A DNA stretch of 64,000 bases from Myxococcales bacterium. Lineage in GTDB: Bacteria; Myxococcota; Polyangia; Polyangiales; Polyangiaceae. The stretch covers positions 1 to 64,000 of the forward strand of contig PLXW01000018.1 in the NCBI GenBank assembly GCA_003151595.1, written 5' to 3'. Within the stretch, counting starts at the first letter, position 1. Each line of letters starts with the position of its first letter. Both the position numbers and the translations under genes were made by a program. Under the pieces are notes generated by a model that saw nothing but the letters and a program-made list of their open reading frames with translations, ran no database searches and had not been told where the DNA came from. Positions 34,993-43,863 of the stretch are shown in pieces.

Positions 34993-37647
34993 ATGCGCTG
35001 TGCAGTGCTCGTCGACTCGGATGCCTCGATCCTCGGCGGCGCTGTTGCGCACGAAGCGCCAGGCTCGTCTCGCCCTGCCGGGAGGCTTCGGGAGCTGATC
35101 AGCGCCCTCGGATTCGAGGTGGTCCCGTCGTTCGACGACGTCACCCCCGGCGACACGCTGCTGGTGCATTTGCGCGGAGCGATAGGGGACGGCGCGTGGA
35201 TGCGCGACGCGATCGCGCGGCTGGGGAAGTGCGAGCCGGAGAGCGCGCTCGTGATGGCCGAGGTCACGCACGACGGACCGAACGCCGACGCGCTCGTCGC
35301 CGCCGAGGTCGTCGAGGCGGTGCGCGGGACGATCCAACCGGGAGCCGGCGTCGGCGCGATCGTCGCCGTGCGGGCACAATCGCTCGACGGCGATCCGATC
35401 GCGTTCACGAAGATCGTGGCGCGCGTGGCCGAAGCGGCGATGGACGCGAACGGGTGCGCGCGCCTCTCGGTCGTGGCCGAGCAGCTTCGTGCGGATCCGG
35501 AGCGTCACGAAGCGGCGCAGAGCTACGCCGTCACGAACATCGACGCCGACTTCACGATCGCGCGAAGCGATCGCCCGTCGATGACCTCGCTGGTGGCGCT
35601 CGCCGACGGCGCGCGCGATCGCGCCGAGTGGGTGCACGCGCGGGCGGGGTATCGCGCGGCGCTGATGACGGCGAAGGACTCGGAGTCGCGTGCGCTGGCG
35701 TGGTCGCGCATCGGCGCGATGGAGCGCGCGCGGTGCGACGAAGACGAGGCGACGCGCGCGTACGAGAACGCGATTGCGGCGCTCCCGACCGACCGCGCCG
35801 CTATCGACGCTCTGGCCGAGCTGGCCGAAGAAGCCGGAGACGTGAAGCGCGCCGTGGTCTGGTCGATGAAGCGCGTGGCGCTCCTTGCGTCGCCTGCGGA
35901 GAAGGTCGACGAGCTGTTCTCCATCGCGCGCACCTACGTGCAGGAGCTCAGCGACGTGAACGGCGCGGTGGCGACGCTCGAGCGCGCTCGAGCGATCGAA
36001 GCGCGCGACGACGTGCTCGAAGCGCTGCGCCGCTCGTACCGGAAGCTCTCCGATTGGCCGAAGCTGGTGGAGATCACCGGCGCCCTGGCCGACAACGCGC
36101 CCACCGCTGAAGAGCGCGCTGCGCGCAGGTTCGCGCAGGCTCGCATCGCGCTCGATCGCATGAAGGATGCGTCGCTCGCGATCGGGTTCCTCAACCTCGC
36201 GCTCGACGACGACCCCACGCACGACGAAGCGCTCGACGTGCTCGTCGAGGTGCGGACCTCGCTCGCCGAGCTTCCGGAGCTCACCCGCGGGCTCGAGCGG
36301 GTCGCCGAGCGCCTCGAGCTGATGGGCGAAGCGGAGCGCGCAAACGACGTGCGCGCGCGCCTCGCGGCCATTCCGAGCGCTCCCGACACGCAGACGGGCG
36401 ACACCGAGATGCCCGAGGCCGACACGACCGGCCCGCTCGATTCGATCCCCGAAGAAGAAGCCGAAGAGATCGTTTTGGTCGATACCGGCAAGCGCGCCGC
36501 GGCCGCCGAGCAGCTGCTCGCCGCGGGCGACGAAGGGGGCGCGCTCGAAGAGCTGGAGGCTGCGATCGCGCAGACGCCGCTCGACGTCGCGCTGCACGAG
36601 CGGCTCTTCGCGCTTCACTCGCAGGCCGAGCGGTTCGATCGCGCGCTCCTCTCGGCGCAGGTGCTGGAAGAGATCGCGGGGGCCGAGGCCGAGCGCGACG
36701 CGTGGTTGGAGAAGGAGCGGCCGTCGGGCGCGCTTCGCGTGCGCGCGCTGCTCGATTCGACGGCGTGGGAGCTCCTTCGCGCCAGCGGCTCGGACGACGT
36801 GATCGAGTCGCTCTTCGCGTCGATCTCGAAGGCGGCCATCCTCGCGCAGGTCGACGATCGTCGCGCGCGTCGCAAGCTCCCGTCGATCGATCCGGCGCGC
36901 AAGCAGGCGAAGGAGAGCACCGTCTCCATCGTGGCGAGCTTCCGCTGGGCGGCGCGCGTGCTCGGCGTGGAGTGCCCCGAGCTCTACGTGCTCGACGACG
37001 TGCCGGGCGACGTCGCCGCGGTTCCGGCGGCCGAGTCGTCGACCGTGCTCGGCCCCGCGGTGCTGAGTGGGCTCTCGACCAAGGAGCTGGCATTCATCGT
37101 CGCGCGGCACCTCACGTACTACCGCCCCGAGCACGCCGTGCTCCTCTACTTCCCGACGATCCAGGACCTCACGTTGCTCGTCCTCGCGGCGGTGCAGCTG
37201 GCGATGCCGGCCGTGGCGATTCCGCCGTCGGTCGCGGCGCAGGTGGCGTCGCTTCAAGCGCGGATCGCCGATCACATCAGCGACGCGGACCGGGCCAAGA
37301 TGACGGCGGCGGTCGGGCGGCTCGAAGCGCGCGGCGGGCGACTCGAGATCGGGACGTGGGTGAAGAGCGTGGAGATGACCGCGGCGCGCGTGGGGCTCGT
37401 GCTCTGCGGCGACCTTCGCGCGGCCATGACCCGGCTGCGCGCCGAGTCGCGCGCCACGTCGTGCGTGAACATCGACGAAGCGCGCGCGGATCTCGTTGCC
37501 TTCTGCGCGTCGCGCGCGCACGCCGACCTTCGCGGCGAGTACGCGCTGGTGACGTCGAGCTGGCCGCCGCCGCAGATGAGCGGCGTGCGATCGCGCGACG
37601 ACTTCGCCACGCCGACGTGGAACCTGATGGGTGACCGCGCGGTCTGA
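34993..37647 (+). CDS. large TPR protein with degenerate M48-like C-terminal segment
   Basis: 884 residues, no signal peptide or membrane helix evident. Residues 1-180 form an alpha/beta domain (MRCAVLVDSDASILGGAV; GDTLLVHLRGAIGDGA). About 190-570 are TPR-like helical repeats (YRAALMTAKDSESRALAWSR; AYENAIAALPTDRAAIDALAELA; ALEELEAAIAQTPLDVALHE) with an acidic break near 465-495. The C-terminal 280 residues include LSTKELAFIVARHLTYYRPEH, which has the shape of an M48 peptidase helix (HExxH) but lacks its zinc ligands. Such TPR proteins are frequent in myxobacteria; function is unknown, probably scaffolding. Start chosen at the first ATG; no good ribosome site is seen close by. Confidence 0.75.
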   Translation: MRCAVLVDSDASILGGAVAHEAPGSSRPAGRLRELISALGFEVVPSFDDVTPGDTLLVHLRGAIGDGAWMRDAIARLGKCEPESALVMAEVTHDGPNADALVAAEVVEAVRGTIQPGAGVGAIVAVRAQSLDGDPIAFTKIVARVAEAAMDANGCARLSVVAEQLRADPERHEAAQSYAVTNIDADFTIARSDRPSMTSLVALADGARDRAEWVHARAGYRAALMTAKDSESRALAWSRIGAMERARCDEDEATRAYENAIAALPTDRAAIDALAELAEEAGDVKRAVVWSMKRVALLASPAEKVDELFSIARTYVQELSDVNGAVATLERARAIEARDDVLEALRRSYRKLSDWPKLVEITGALADNAPTAEERAARRFAQARIALDRMKDASLAIGFLNLALDDDPTHDEALDVLVEVRTSLAELPELTRGLERVAERLELMGEAERANDVRARLAAIPSAPDTQTGDTEMPEADTTGPLDSIPEEEAEEIVLVDTGKRAAAAEQLLAAGDEGGALEELEAAIAQTPLDVALHERLFALHSQAERFDRALLSAQVLEEIAGAEAERDAWLEKERPSGALRVRALLDSTAWELLRASGSDDVIESLFASISKAAILAQVDDRRARRKLPSIDPARKQAKESTVSIVASFRWAARVLGVECPELYVLDDVPGDVAAVPAAESSTVLGPAVLSGLSTKELAFIVARHLTYYRPEHAVLLYFPTIQDLTLLVLAAVQLAMPAVAIPPSVAAQVASLQARIADHISDADRAKMTAAVGRLEARGGRLEIGTWVKSVEMTAARVGLVLCGDLRAAMTRLRAESRATSCVNIDEARADLVAFCASRAHADLRGEYALVTSSWPPPQMSGVRSRDDFATPTWNLMGDRAV

Positions 37648-37790
37648 GGCGGACGTGCGCGGGGGAGCCTCCCCGGATCGCTCGACCACCACCCGTCGGC
37701 CCGCGCGCGTGTAGGCAAGCGCGCGCGTGCGCGGATTCCGCAGGATCTACGCCACCCGCGCGCGGAACGCGGCTTGCTCAAGTACGCACC

Positions 37791-38522
37791 ATGGCAGCGC
37801 TTCCGAGCATCGGACAGGGACCGAGGAGACCGCTTCCGAAATCGATCGCGCTCACGCTCTACACGCTCGTGGGCCTGGCGCTCCTCGCGCTCGTCGTGCT
37901 GCTCGTGCGCGAGCTGATGCCGCATCACGCGACCACAGTCCCGACGGTTGCTCACCACGACGACGTGCTCGACGTCCCGGCGCCGACTCCCACTGCGGCG
38001 CCCGCACCGACCGCCACGGCGCACGGCGACGGGAACGCGCACGGCCACGAGGCCACCGAAGTCGCTCGCCCCGCTCCGGCGCACGACGACCTCGTGCGCG
38101 TGCGCGCGCTCGCGTCGCTCATCGCCAACCCCGACTCGCAGCCGTCGACCGGCGTGTTCCACAACCGCCAGGCGGGCATCGATCACTACTCGTACGACGA
38201 CAACTTCGGCCCCTTCCGTCGCGGCGCGCTGAAGCGCAGCGCGAAGAACCCCGCGTCCTGGGAGATCGACGGCTCGAACGGCGCGGCGTCGACCACCAAG
38301 CTCGAGGACATCGCGCCCAGCAGCGCGTTCCACGAGGCTGCGGTGGTGAAGGACGAGCAAGGCAACCCGGTGACCACCTGGTACTTGCTCGATTCGGGGC
38401 CGCTCGCCCCGGCGTACGCGACGATCATGGCCACCGGCGGGACGCGGGTCGTCAGCCGCGCGTACCTCGAAGAGAATCGGGCGCAGTTTCCCGAGTCGCT
38501 GACCTCGGTGCTCGATCACTGA
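37791..38522 (+). CDS. single-pass membrane protein of unknown function
   Basis: 243 residues. After a short cytoplasmic start there is one membrane helix at about 21-42 (SIALTLYTLVGLALLALVVLLV). Then comes a His/Ala/Pro/Thr-rich spacer (about 43-95) and a C-terminal globular domain with FHNRQAGIDHYSYDDNFGPF and a Tyr/Trp-rich middle. Orientation suggests a periplasmic domain. I do not recognise a family. It lies between the TPR protein and the GAF protein on the same strand; spacing of 140 bases upstream leaves room for its own promoter. Confidence 0.7.
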   Translation: MAALPSIGQGPRRPLPKSIALTLYTLVGLALLALVVLLVRELMPHHATTVPTVAHHDDVLDVPAPTPTAAPAPTATAHGDGNAHGHEATEVARPAPAHDDLVRVRALASLIANPDSQPSTGVFHNRQAGIDHYSYDDNFGPFRRGALKRSAKNPASWEIDGSNGAASTTKLEDIAPSSAFHEAAVVKDEQGNPVTTWYLLDSGPLAPAYATIMATGGTRVVSRAYLEENRAQFPESLTSVLDH

Positions 38523-38561
38523 GCGACGCCTCGCGCGGTTGCGTGCGATACTCGTCGCACG

Positions 38562-39557
38562 ATGGCGGGATCCCCCGAGCTCGCCCCCCCCGACCTCATC
38601 GCCGAGCTGTTCGATCTGATCGAGCTCACGACGAAGGTGGATCGCGGAGGTGACGCGCTTCAAGCCGTGACGCAGACGACCGTGCGCTTGCTCGGCGGCG
38701 ATCACGCGTCGATTCGCCTGCTCGATCCGTCGCAGCGGGAGCTCCTCTCGAGCGCGCGCTCCGGACGCGGGACGCACGTGGGCTCGTTGCCGCTGGCGCG
38801 CAACGCCGGCGTCGCCGGGTGGGTGCTCGAGCACGCGGAGCCGGTGCGCATCGAGGACGTGCGCAACGACGCGCGGTTCGTGGCGGCGATGGGGCAGGGG
38901 TTCTCGATTCGATCGATGATGGCGGAGCCCCTGTGGTCGGGTGGGCGCGTCGTCGGCGTGCTCTCCGTGACGTCGCCCGAGGTGGGGGCATTCAAGCCGA
39001 GCGACGCGCTCGTGCTCCGCATCCTGGCGGCATGCGCGATGCCGCTGCTCGAGCGGGCGCGTCGCGCCGACGTCGCGCCGTTCGACGAGCTCACGCTGGC
39101 GGCGACGGCGGAGAGCGTGCGCCCGCGCATCGAGGCGGAGATCGAGCGGCTGCGAAACACGTCGCGCAAGTTCTCGGTCGCGGTGCTCTCGCTCGATGCG
39201 TTCGACGCCACGGTGAGCGCGTACGGGCGCGAGGTGGCCGATCGGGTGCTGTGCGTGGCGAGCGATCGTGTACGCGCGGCGCTGCGCGTGTTCGACGGGT
39301 TCGCGCGCGTGGGCGAATCCGATTTCGTGATGGTGCTGGTCGGGGTCGACGCCGACAAGGCACGCGACACGTGCGAACGAGTCCGCGCGCTGCTCGGCGA
39401 GTCGATGGAGCCTCTCGAGGGGGCGTTCCTCACGCAGACCGCGTCGCTCGGCGTGGCGACGTGGGACGGCGCGGAGAGCGCCGCTGATCTCGAGGAGCGC
39501 GCGCGCGCAAAGCTCGACGAAGCGCACGCCGCGGGGCCCGACTCTCTTCGCGCGTGA
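38562..39557 (+). CDS. GAF domain protein with degenerate GGDEF domain
   Basis: 331 residues, cytoplasmic. Residues about 15-170 are a GAF domain (LLGGDHASIRLLD; MMAEPLWSGGRVVGVLSVTS). Residues about 185-325 fold like a GGDEF diguanylate cyclase, but the signature reads GESDF (FARVGESDFVMVLVG) instead of GGDEF, and the metal- and substrate-binding neighbours are not conserved. It is therefore probably catalytically inactive, perhaps a GTP- or c-di-GMP-responsive sensor. The gene begins 39 bases after the single-pass protein gene, so they may be co-transcribed. Confidence 0.8.
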   Translation: MAGSPELAPPDLIAELFDLIELTTKVDRGGDALQAVTQTTVRLLGGDHASIRLLDPSQRELLSSARSGRGTHVGSLPLARNAGVAGWVLEHAEPVRIEDVRNDARFVAAMGQGFSIRSMMAEPLWSGGRVVGVLSVTSPEVGAFKPSDALVLRILAACAMPLLERARRADVAPFDELTLAATAESVRPRIEAEIERLRNTSRKFSVAVLSLDAFDATVSAYGREVADRVLCVASDRVRAALRVFDGFARVGESDFVMVLVGVDADKARDTCERVRALLGESMEPLEGAFLTQTASLGVATWDGAESAADLEERARAKLDEAHAAGPDSLRA

Positions 39558-39615
39558 AGCTCTACGCGGGCAGCGCGCCCCCCTGCGTACGCCGGGTTGC
39601 GGCGTCGCGCCCGTC

Positions 39616-39643
39616 TTGACGACGCGCGGATCATCTCTAAATC
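39616..39643 (+). promoter_or_regulatory. candidate promoter of small lipoprotein gene
   Basis: TTGACG (39616-39621), a 16-base spacer, then TAAATC (39638-39643) in an otherwise G+C-rich gap. It would leave a leader of about 85 bases before ATG 39734. Reasonable match to a housekeeping promoter, unproven. Confidence 0.35.
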
Positions 39644-39733
39644 CTCGCGCGAAACCAAACATCGCTCCCGCCCGCGGCGCGCGACTTCAATCGCGTGACG
39701 CGCCCACGAGGAAGCGAACCTCAGGAGTCAGTC

Positions 39734-39922
39734 ATGCGCCTCACGAATCCGATCCTCGTTCTTCTCGCTTTCGCCACGCTCGCCGGGTGCGCCGCTCCCG
39801 CCGCGACCTCGCGCGGAGCCGACACCGCCGTGCGCGCCGAACCGCGCCGCATCAGCGACGCCGCCGCGTACCCCGACGCCGTTCGCGTCGCGACCGCGCC
39901 AATCGCGCGCAGCGCCTTCTAG
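39734..39922 (+). CDS. very small lipoprotein
   Basis: 62 residues. ATG with AGGAG seven bases before it. Signal peptide MRLTNPILVLLAFATLAGCA ends in a clear lipobox; the mature part is about 43 residues, Ala/Arg-rich and probably unstructured. No family recognised. It stands alone with its own candidate promoter and is convergent with the epimerase gene. Confidence 0.72.
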   Translation: MRLTNPILVLLAFATLAGCAAPAATSRGADTAVRAEPRRISDAAAYPDAVRVATAPIARSAF

Positions 39923-39946
39923 CCCGCGCGTCTCAGTCCAGAGCCT

Positions 39947-40996
39947 CTACGGAGCGCGATCGATCTGCGCGGGCGTGGTCCCATGCCCTGCGCGGATCGA
40001 TTGCAGCTCGATCCGTTCGCCGTCCATCGTGAACCCGCCGTCGAACGGCTCGTCCGCGAAGAACATCGGCGTGTCGAGATCCACATAGTCGAAGCCTCCG
40101 CGCGCCGCGGCGAAGCACGCCGACGCGGTCATCGCCATTTTGCCTTCCACCATCCCGCCGATCATGAGCCCCAGGCCGTGCGCGCGCGCGAAGGCGTGGA
40201 TCGCGGTGGCCTCGTGAAAGCCGTACTTCATCGGCTTCACGTTGATGACCAGAGGCGCCAGCTTCGCGAGTCGCTCGACGTCGCGGAGGCTCGCGGCCGA
40301 TTCGTCGGCTGCGACGAGGACGCTGCTCGATCGCGCGACCTCGGCGAGGCCCTCGAGATCGTCTTTCGCGACCGGTTGCTCGAAGAGGATCGTCGTCACG
40401 CCGCGCGAGGCGAGCTCGCGAAGGAGCGCTACCGCATCCTTCGCCGTCATCCCCGCGTTGCCGTCGAGCAGGAGCGCGGCGCCCGGCGCCCCTTCGTGCA
40501 CCGCGAGCACGCGGCGGAGCGCATCGTCGAAGCCCGCGCCGCCGATCTTCACCTTCAACCGCGTGAACCCGCGCGCCGCCCACGCCCGCGCGTCGGCCGT
40601 GCACTCGGCGAGCGGGCCGATCGGGATCGTGACGTCGGTCCGCAGCGATCGGTTCGCGTGCGGGAAAATAGGCTCGCTCCGGCGTCGCGCACGGGCATCG
40701 AGCAGCGCCATTTCCACCGCGCACTGCGCCGCGCCGATCGCGAACGTGCCTGGCTCGATGACGCGCGCACCGACGATGGCGTGCGTCGCCGCTTCGATCG
40801 CCGCCAGCGTCGCCGCTTGCGTCTCGCCGTTGAACGCGGGGAACGGCGCCGCCTCGCCGAAGCCGACGGTCCCGTCGTCGAGCTCGAGCCGCACGATCAC
40901 GTTGCTCGCGATCTCCTGCGCCCCTCCAGCGATCCCGAACGCCTTTCGCAGCCGCGCGTCGAACGGCGTCGCGGTCACGCTTCGAATCGCAGGCAC
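39947..40996 (-). CDS. dipeptide (L-Ala-D/L-Glu type) epimerase, enolase superfamily
   Basis: 349 residues from GTG 40996, which overlaps the stop of the SET gene (TAGTG). It has the muconate-lactonising/dipeptide-epimerase pattern: N-terminal capping domain (FGEAAPFPAFNGET), first catalytic Lys pair in LKVKIGG, metal ligands in LLLDGNAG, FEQPV and AADESAAS, and the second catalytic Lys in VINVKPMKYG. These enzymes racemise the second residue of dipeptides, typically in murein peptide recycling; actual specificity cannot be told. A tightly coupled position behind a SET-domain gene is unusual. Confidence 0.88.
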   Translation of the reverse strand: MPAIRSVTATPFDARLRKAFGIAGGAQEIASNVIVRLELDDGTVGFGEAAPFPAFNGETQAATLAAIEAATHAIVGARVIEPGTFAIGAAQCAVEMALLDARARRRSEPIFPHANRSLRTDVTIPIGPLAECTADARAWAARGFTRLKVKIGGAGFDDALRRVLAVHEGAPGAALLLDGNAGMTAKDAVALLRELASRGVTTILFEQPVAKDDLEGLAEVARSSSVLVAADESAASLRDVERLAKLAPLVINVKPMKYGFHEATAIHAFARAHGLGLMIGGMVEGKMAMTASACFAAARGGFDYVDLDTPMFFADEPFDGGFTMDGERIELQSIRAGHGTTPAQIDRAP

Positions 40997-41544
40997 TAGC
41001 GCGACCCGTTGCGCGAGCGCTTCGCCGCCGGCTCTCCTTCGGCGAGCTTCTTCTTCTCTTTCTTCTTCTTCTTCTTCTTGGGGACGATCGCCGCCAGCGT
41101 GCCGCGGCAGGTCTCGACGCCGCACCGGCACGGGTACATGCGCTTCAGATCGTCGGGCGTGTACGAGTCGTCGGTCGTGTACCAGTAGTCGTAGAGGACC
41201 TCTTCGCTCTTCGCGATGTCGCGCGCGGCGATGACGAAGATGCGACCGCGGACGACGCGGGTGAACGCGTTCGGCTCGCACGAGTGGTTGATGTAGCGCG
41301 CCTCGTTTCCGCCGACCGAGGCGTCGATGCAGTGCTCGTCGTCGATCGAGAAGACGAAGGTGTGATGCCGGCGCATCGACTCGTCGTCGTACCGCTCCTC
41401 GGACTCCTCGTGCGTGATCCGCTCGCCGACGTACTCGACGACGCGCGCCCCCTTGGCGATGGCGCGCGTGGCGAACACGCCGCGCCCTTGAATCGCCGAC
41501 TTGCGGACGACGATCGGGAGCTCTGGGGCGGGGCGGCCGCGCAT
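40996..41544 (-). CDS. SET-domain protein methyltransferase-like with post-SET and Lys-rich tail
   Basis: 182 residues from ATG 41544, chosen because it overlaps the stop of the upstream gene (TGATG); ATG 41583 is an in-frame alternative. It has a full SET core: GRGVFATRAIAKGARVVEYVGE at 20-41, RYINHSCEPN at 83-92 (cofactor motif), EEVLYDYWY near 114-122, and a post-SET zinc cluster CRCGVETC at 139-146. It ends in a strongly basic tail (seven Lys in a row, then more Lys/Arg), like a nucleic-acid-binding or self-modified tail. SET proteins move methyl from S-adenosylmethionine to Lys; the target is unknown. Confidence 0.88.
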   Translation of the reverse strand: MRGRPAPELPIVVRKSAIQGRGVFATRAIAKGARVVEYVGERITHEESEERYDDESMRRHHTFVFSIDDEHCIDASVGGNEARYINHSCEPNAFTRVVRGRIFVIAARDIAKSEEVLYDYWYTTDDSYTPDDLKRMYPCRCGVETCRGTLAAIVPKKKKKKKEKKKLAEGEPAAKRSRNGSR

Positions 41545-42383
41545 CACAGGTTCGTCCGCAGGCGGAGGCCGAACGTGAGCCACTCATGGAGCGCGGTGGA
41601 GGACGTCTCCGAGTTGTAGTGCCCGGCCGCGAGCTCCGCGAACGGGCCCATGCCGACGTAAGGGAGCGGCTTGTAGTCGAGACCGGTGTCGAGCGTGAGA
41701 TCGAAGCCGTGGAGCGACGCGCTCTGATCGACCGTGCCGAGCGAGGTGTCTTGCGCCTGGAAGTTGACGATGTCGTAGCCGATGCCGCCGCCGAGCCACG
41801 GATCGAGCTGCGCCTCGGGGCGGAAGTGGTAGTGCGCGACGACGCCCATGCGGAACATGTTCGCGCTGCACGACTCGTCGGGGTCGTTGCACACGCCGCC
41901 GTTCGACGCTTCGATGCCGGTGGCGATGCCGTAGAGGAAGTAGCCGCCGACGTAGAAGTGCGGGTTGAAGAACCATCCGACGTCGACGCCGATGGGGACC
42001 ATCCCTTGAACGAGGCTGCTGACCGGGACGTCCTTCGCGGAGCCTAGCGGAACCGAGTAACCGACGCGCAGGCCGACGGAGAAGCCGACGTCCGACGGGG
42101 TGTAGCCGGCGTCGGCGTCTTCCGGAGGCGGAGGGGGGGGCGGCGGAGGCGGAACGGGGATCGCGAGCTCGGGTGCGGCGTCGATCGGAGGCGCGGCGTC
42201 GGTGCTCGATGCGTCGTCGGTGGTGCCCGCGTCGATCGCGCTCGGGATCGGCGGCCCCGCGTCGAGGACGATCGGCGTCGTCATGATCGGAAACGCGAAC
42301 GGCGTCTGCGCGAGGGCGACGGCCGAGGCCACGAAGCCGGCCGCGATGCCAAAGGTCACTCCCGCCAAGACGTGCGCGCGCAT
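41544..42383 (-). CDS. outer-membrane beta-barrel protein with acidic/Pro-rich periplasmic spacer
   Basis: 279 residues from ATG 42383, giving a signal peptide MRAHVLAGVTFGIAAGFVAS that ends near ALAQ. The mature part starts with an Asp/Ala/Pro-rich spacer including a run of ten Pro (about 78-87), then a small barrel with alternating aromatic strands (VGFSVGLRVGYSVPLG; FYVGGYFLYGIATG; LGGGIGYDIVNF; WLTFGLRLRTNL). It resembles the 8-stranded outer-membrane proteins common in Polyangiales. The spacer may reach through periplasm or peptidoglycan. Its stop overlaps the SET gene start. Confidence 0.8.
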   Translation of the reverse strand: MRAHVLAGVTFGIAAGFVASAVALAQTPFAFPIMTTPIVLDAGPPIPSAIDAGTTDDASSTDAAPPIDAAPELAIPVPPPPPPPPPPEDADAGYTPSDVGFSVGLRVGYSVPLGSAKDVPVSSLVQGMVPIGVDVGWFFNPHFYVGGYFLYGIATGIEASNGGVCNDPDESCSANMFRMGVVAHYHFRPEAQLDPWLGGGIGYDIVNFQAQDTSLGTVDQSASLHGFDLTLDTGLDYKPLPYVGMGPFAELAAGHYNSETSSTALHEWLTFGLRLRTNL

Positions 42384-42460
42384 GGCGTGCAACCTGCCAA
42401 ACGCGCGAGGCTTAGCCAAGGAGAAAGGGGCGCACGACCGCGCGCGCACAACTCGATCGT

Positions 42461-43099
42461 CTACGCGGCGGCGTCTTCGCCCTTCGCGAGCGCTTCGAGC
42501 AGCTTCGCGACGGCGTCGCTCACCTCGGCGGCGAGCCTGCGTGGAACGGCGTGCGTCTCTCCGAGGAGCTCGTGGAGACGCTTTGCCACGTTTCGAAGGC
42601 CGGCGGCGTCGCGCTCCTTGCGCGTCCCTTCGTCGATGGGGAACACCGTCGCCTTGAACTCGCGCGCCACGGAGGCCGCGGGGGCGACTTCGTCGAGCAC
42701 GCGCTTGCGAAGCGCGTCCATCACGTCCGACTTCGGGCGGTCGTCCGACTCTTCGGCGCGGCGCAGGAAGTCGACGGACTGGTAGCTGGGGATCGGCGCC
42801 GATAGCCCGTCACGGCGGAGCACGTCGGGCGCTTTGCTCTTCAAGAACTGGAACGAGCCGGTCAGCTTCTCGACCGTCTCGGGGCGCAAGTGGAGCTCGC
42901 TCTTGGCGTACTCGTCGAGCGAGGCGAAGCCCCATCGCTTCCAGTGCGAGCTCCGGCGGACGTCCGTGAGCGCTTCGGCCAGCTCGATCCAGCTCGCCTT
43001 GAAGCGGCGCGCGCGGTGGAGCACCTCGGCGCGATCGGGATCGTCTGCGTGCGTTTCGGCGGCGGCTTCGAGCGCGGCGTCGACCTTCGTTCGTTGCAT
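42461..43099 (-). CDS. helical protein of unknown function
   Basis: 212 residues, soluble and mostly helical. It contains SSHWKRWGFASLDEYAKSEL followed by LRPETVEKLTGSFQFLKS, a conserved-looking segment, and a charged C-terminal half ending in Ala/Glu/Asp. No catalytic motif is seen. The WxxxGFxSLxEYA pattern resembles DNA-binding helical proteins only loosely, and I cannot name a family. Same strand as MutH, 50 bases downstream of it. Confidence 0.72.
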   Translation of the reverse strand: MQRTKVDAALEAAAETHADDPDRAEVLHRARRFKASWIELAEALTDVRRSSHWKRWGFASLDEYAKSELHLRPETVEKLTGSFQFLKSKAPDVLRRDGLSAPIPSYQSVDFLRRAEESDDRPKSDVMDALRKRVLDEVAPAASVAREFKATVFPIDEGTRKERDAAGLRNVAKRLHELLGETHAVPRRLAAEVSDAVAKLLEALAKGEDAAA

Positions 43100-43149
43100 G
43101 GCGCGGCAGCAAAGTCGTGCGGCGTGCCGGGCGCAAGAGTCGGCGGGCG

Positions 43150-43821
43150 CTATTCGGGGAGCGCCGCGAGATCGGCGAGGAGGGCGGTCGTGAAGCGTTG
43201 ACGAAGATAGAAACCGCGCGGCACCGTGGCGACGTACGCGCCGTCGTCGCCCCCCACGCTCCACGTGCGATCGCGCGAGCTCGCGGCCTTCGGGCGGACG
43301 TGGAGCCATCGCCCGGTGCGCGCCGTGAGCGACTCGATGCCGCCGATCGCCACCGCGCCCATCGCGTCTTCGAAGTCGGAGGCGAGCACGGCGTCTTGCT
43401 CGCGCGTCGGCGTCCAGAAGCGAGGCGCGCCGACACGCGTGGGTGCGTCGTCGTCGATCACGATCGGCACCCAGAGCACGTGCGAGAGCTTCGAGCGCGC
43501 CCACGAGGTCGACCACTCCGCGCTCTCGGCCTCGGTGAGCTGCAGCGTGCACACGTACGTCGATTCGCGCGCGTGCATCGCCGCGTCCACGGGGATCGTC
43601 TTCAGCTCGACACCGAGCTCGGGGAAATCGTGGACGGCGTGCGGCCCTCCCGTCGCGCCGAGGATCCGCTCGAGCAGCTCGCCGGTCTTGCCTTTCGTCT
43701 TCGCGCCGTCGCGTCCACCGAACGCGACGGCGTGCGTCGCTGCCAGCTCGTCGAGCGCGCGCCCCGCGAGATCGTTCGCGCGCGCCTGGAGGTCCGCGAG
43801 ATCGCGCGGCGGGCGGGTCAC
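43150..43821 (-). CDS. mutH: MutH-type DNA mismatch repair endonuclease
   Basis: 223 residues, about the length of Escherichia coli MutH (229). The PD-(D/E)xK site is intact: GELLERILGATGG (Glu51), HDFPELGVELKTIP (Asp65, Glu72, Lys74). The spacing equals that of the E. coli residues Glu56, Asp70, Glu77 and Lys79. The C-terminus has the family signature HVRPKAASSRDRT and PRGFYLRQRFTTALL. MutH nicks the unmethylated strand at hemimethylated GATC during mismatch repair, guided by MutL. MutH is mainly known from gammaproteobacteria with Dam, so its presence in this background is notable. A Sau3AI-type restriction relative is the alternative, but length and motifs favour MutH. Confidence 0.88.
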   Translation of the reverse strand: MTRPPRDLADLQARANDLAGRALDELAATHAVAFGGRDGAKTKGKTGELLERILGATGGPHAVHDFPELGVELKTIPVDAAMHARESTYVCTLQLTEAESAEWSTSWARSKLSHVLWVPIVIDDDAPTRVGAPRFWTPTREQDAVLASDFEDAMGAVAIGGIESLTARTGRWLHVRPKAASSRDRTWSVGGDDGAYVATVPRGFYLRQRFTTALLADLAALPE

Positions 43822-43863
43822 GGCGTCATCCTCTCACGGCGAGACACATCACGACGAGACGCC

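Noticed and set aside
34993..35530. Caspase-like (C14) domain at the start of the TPR protein
   Set aside because: The strand order is suggestive, but no catalytic His-Gly or Cys position is recognisable.
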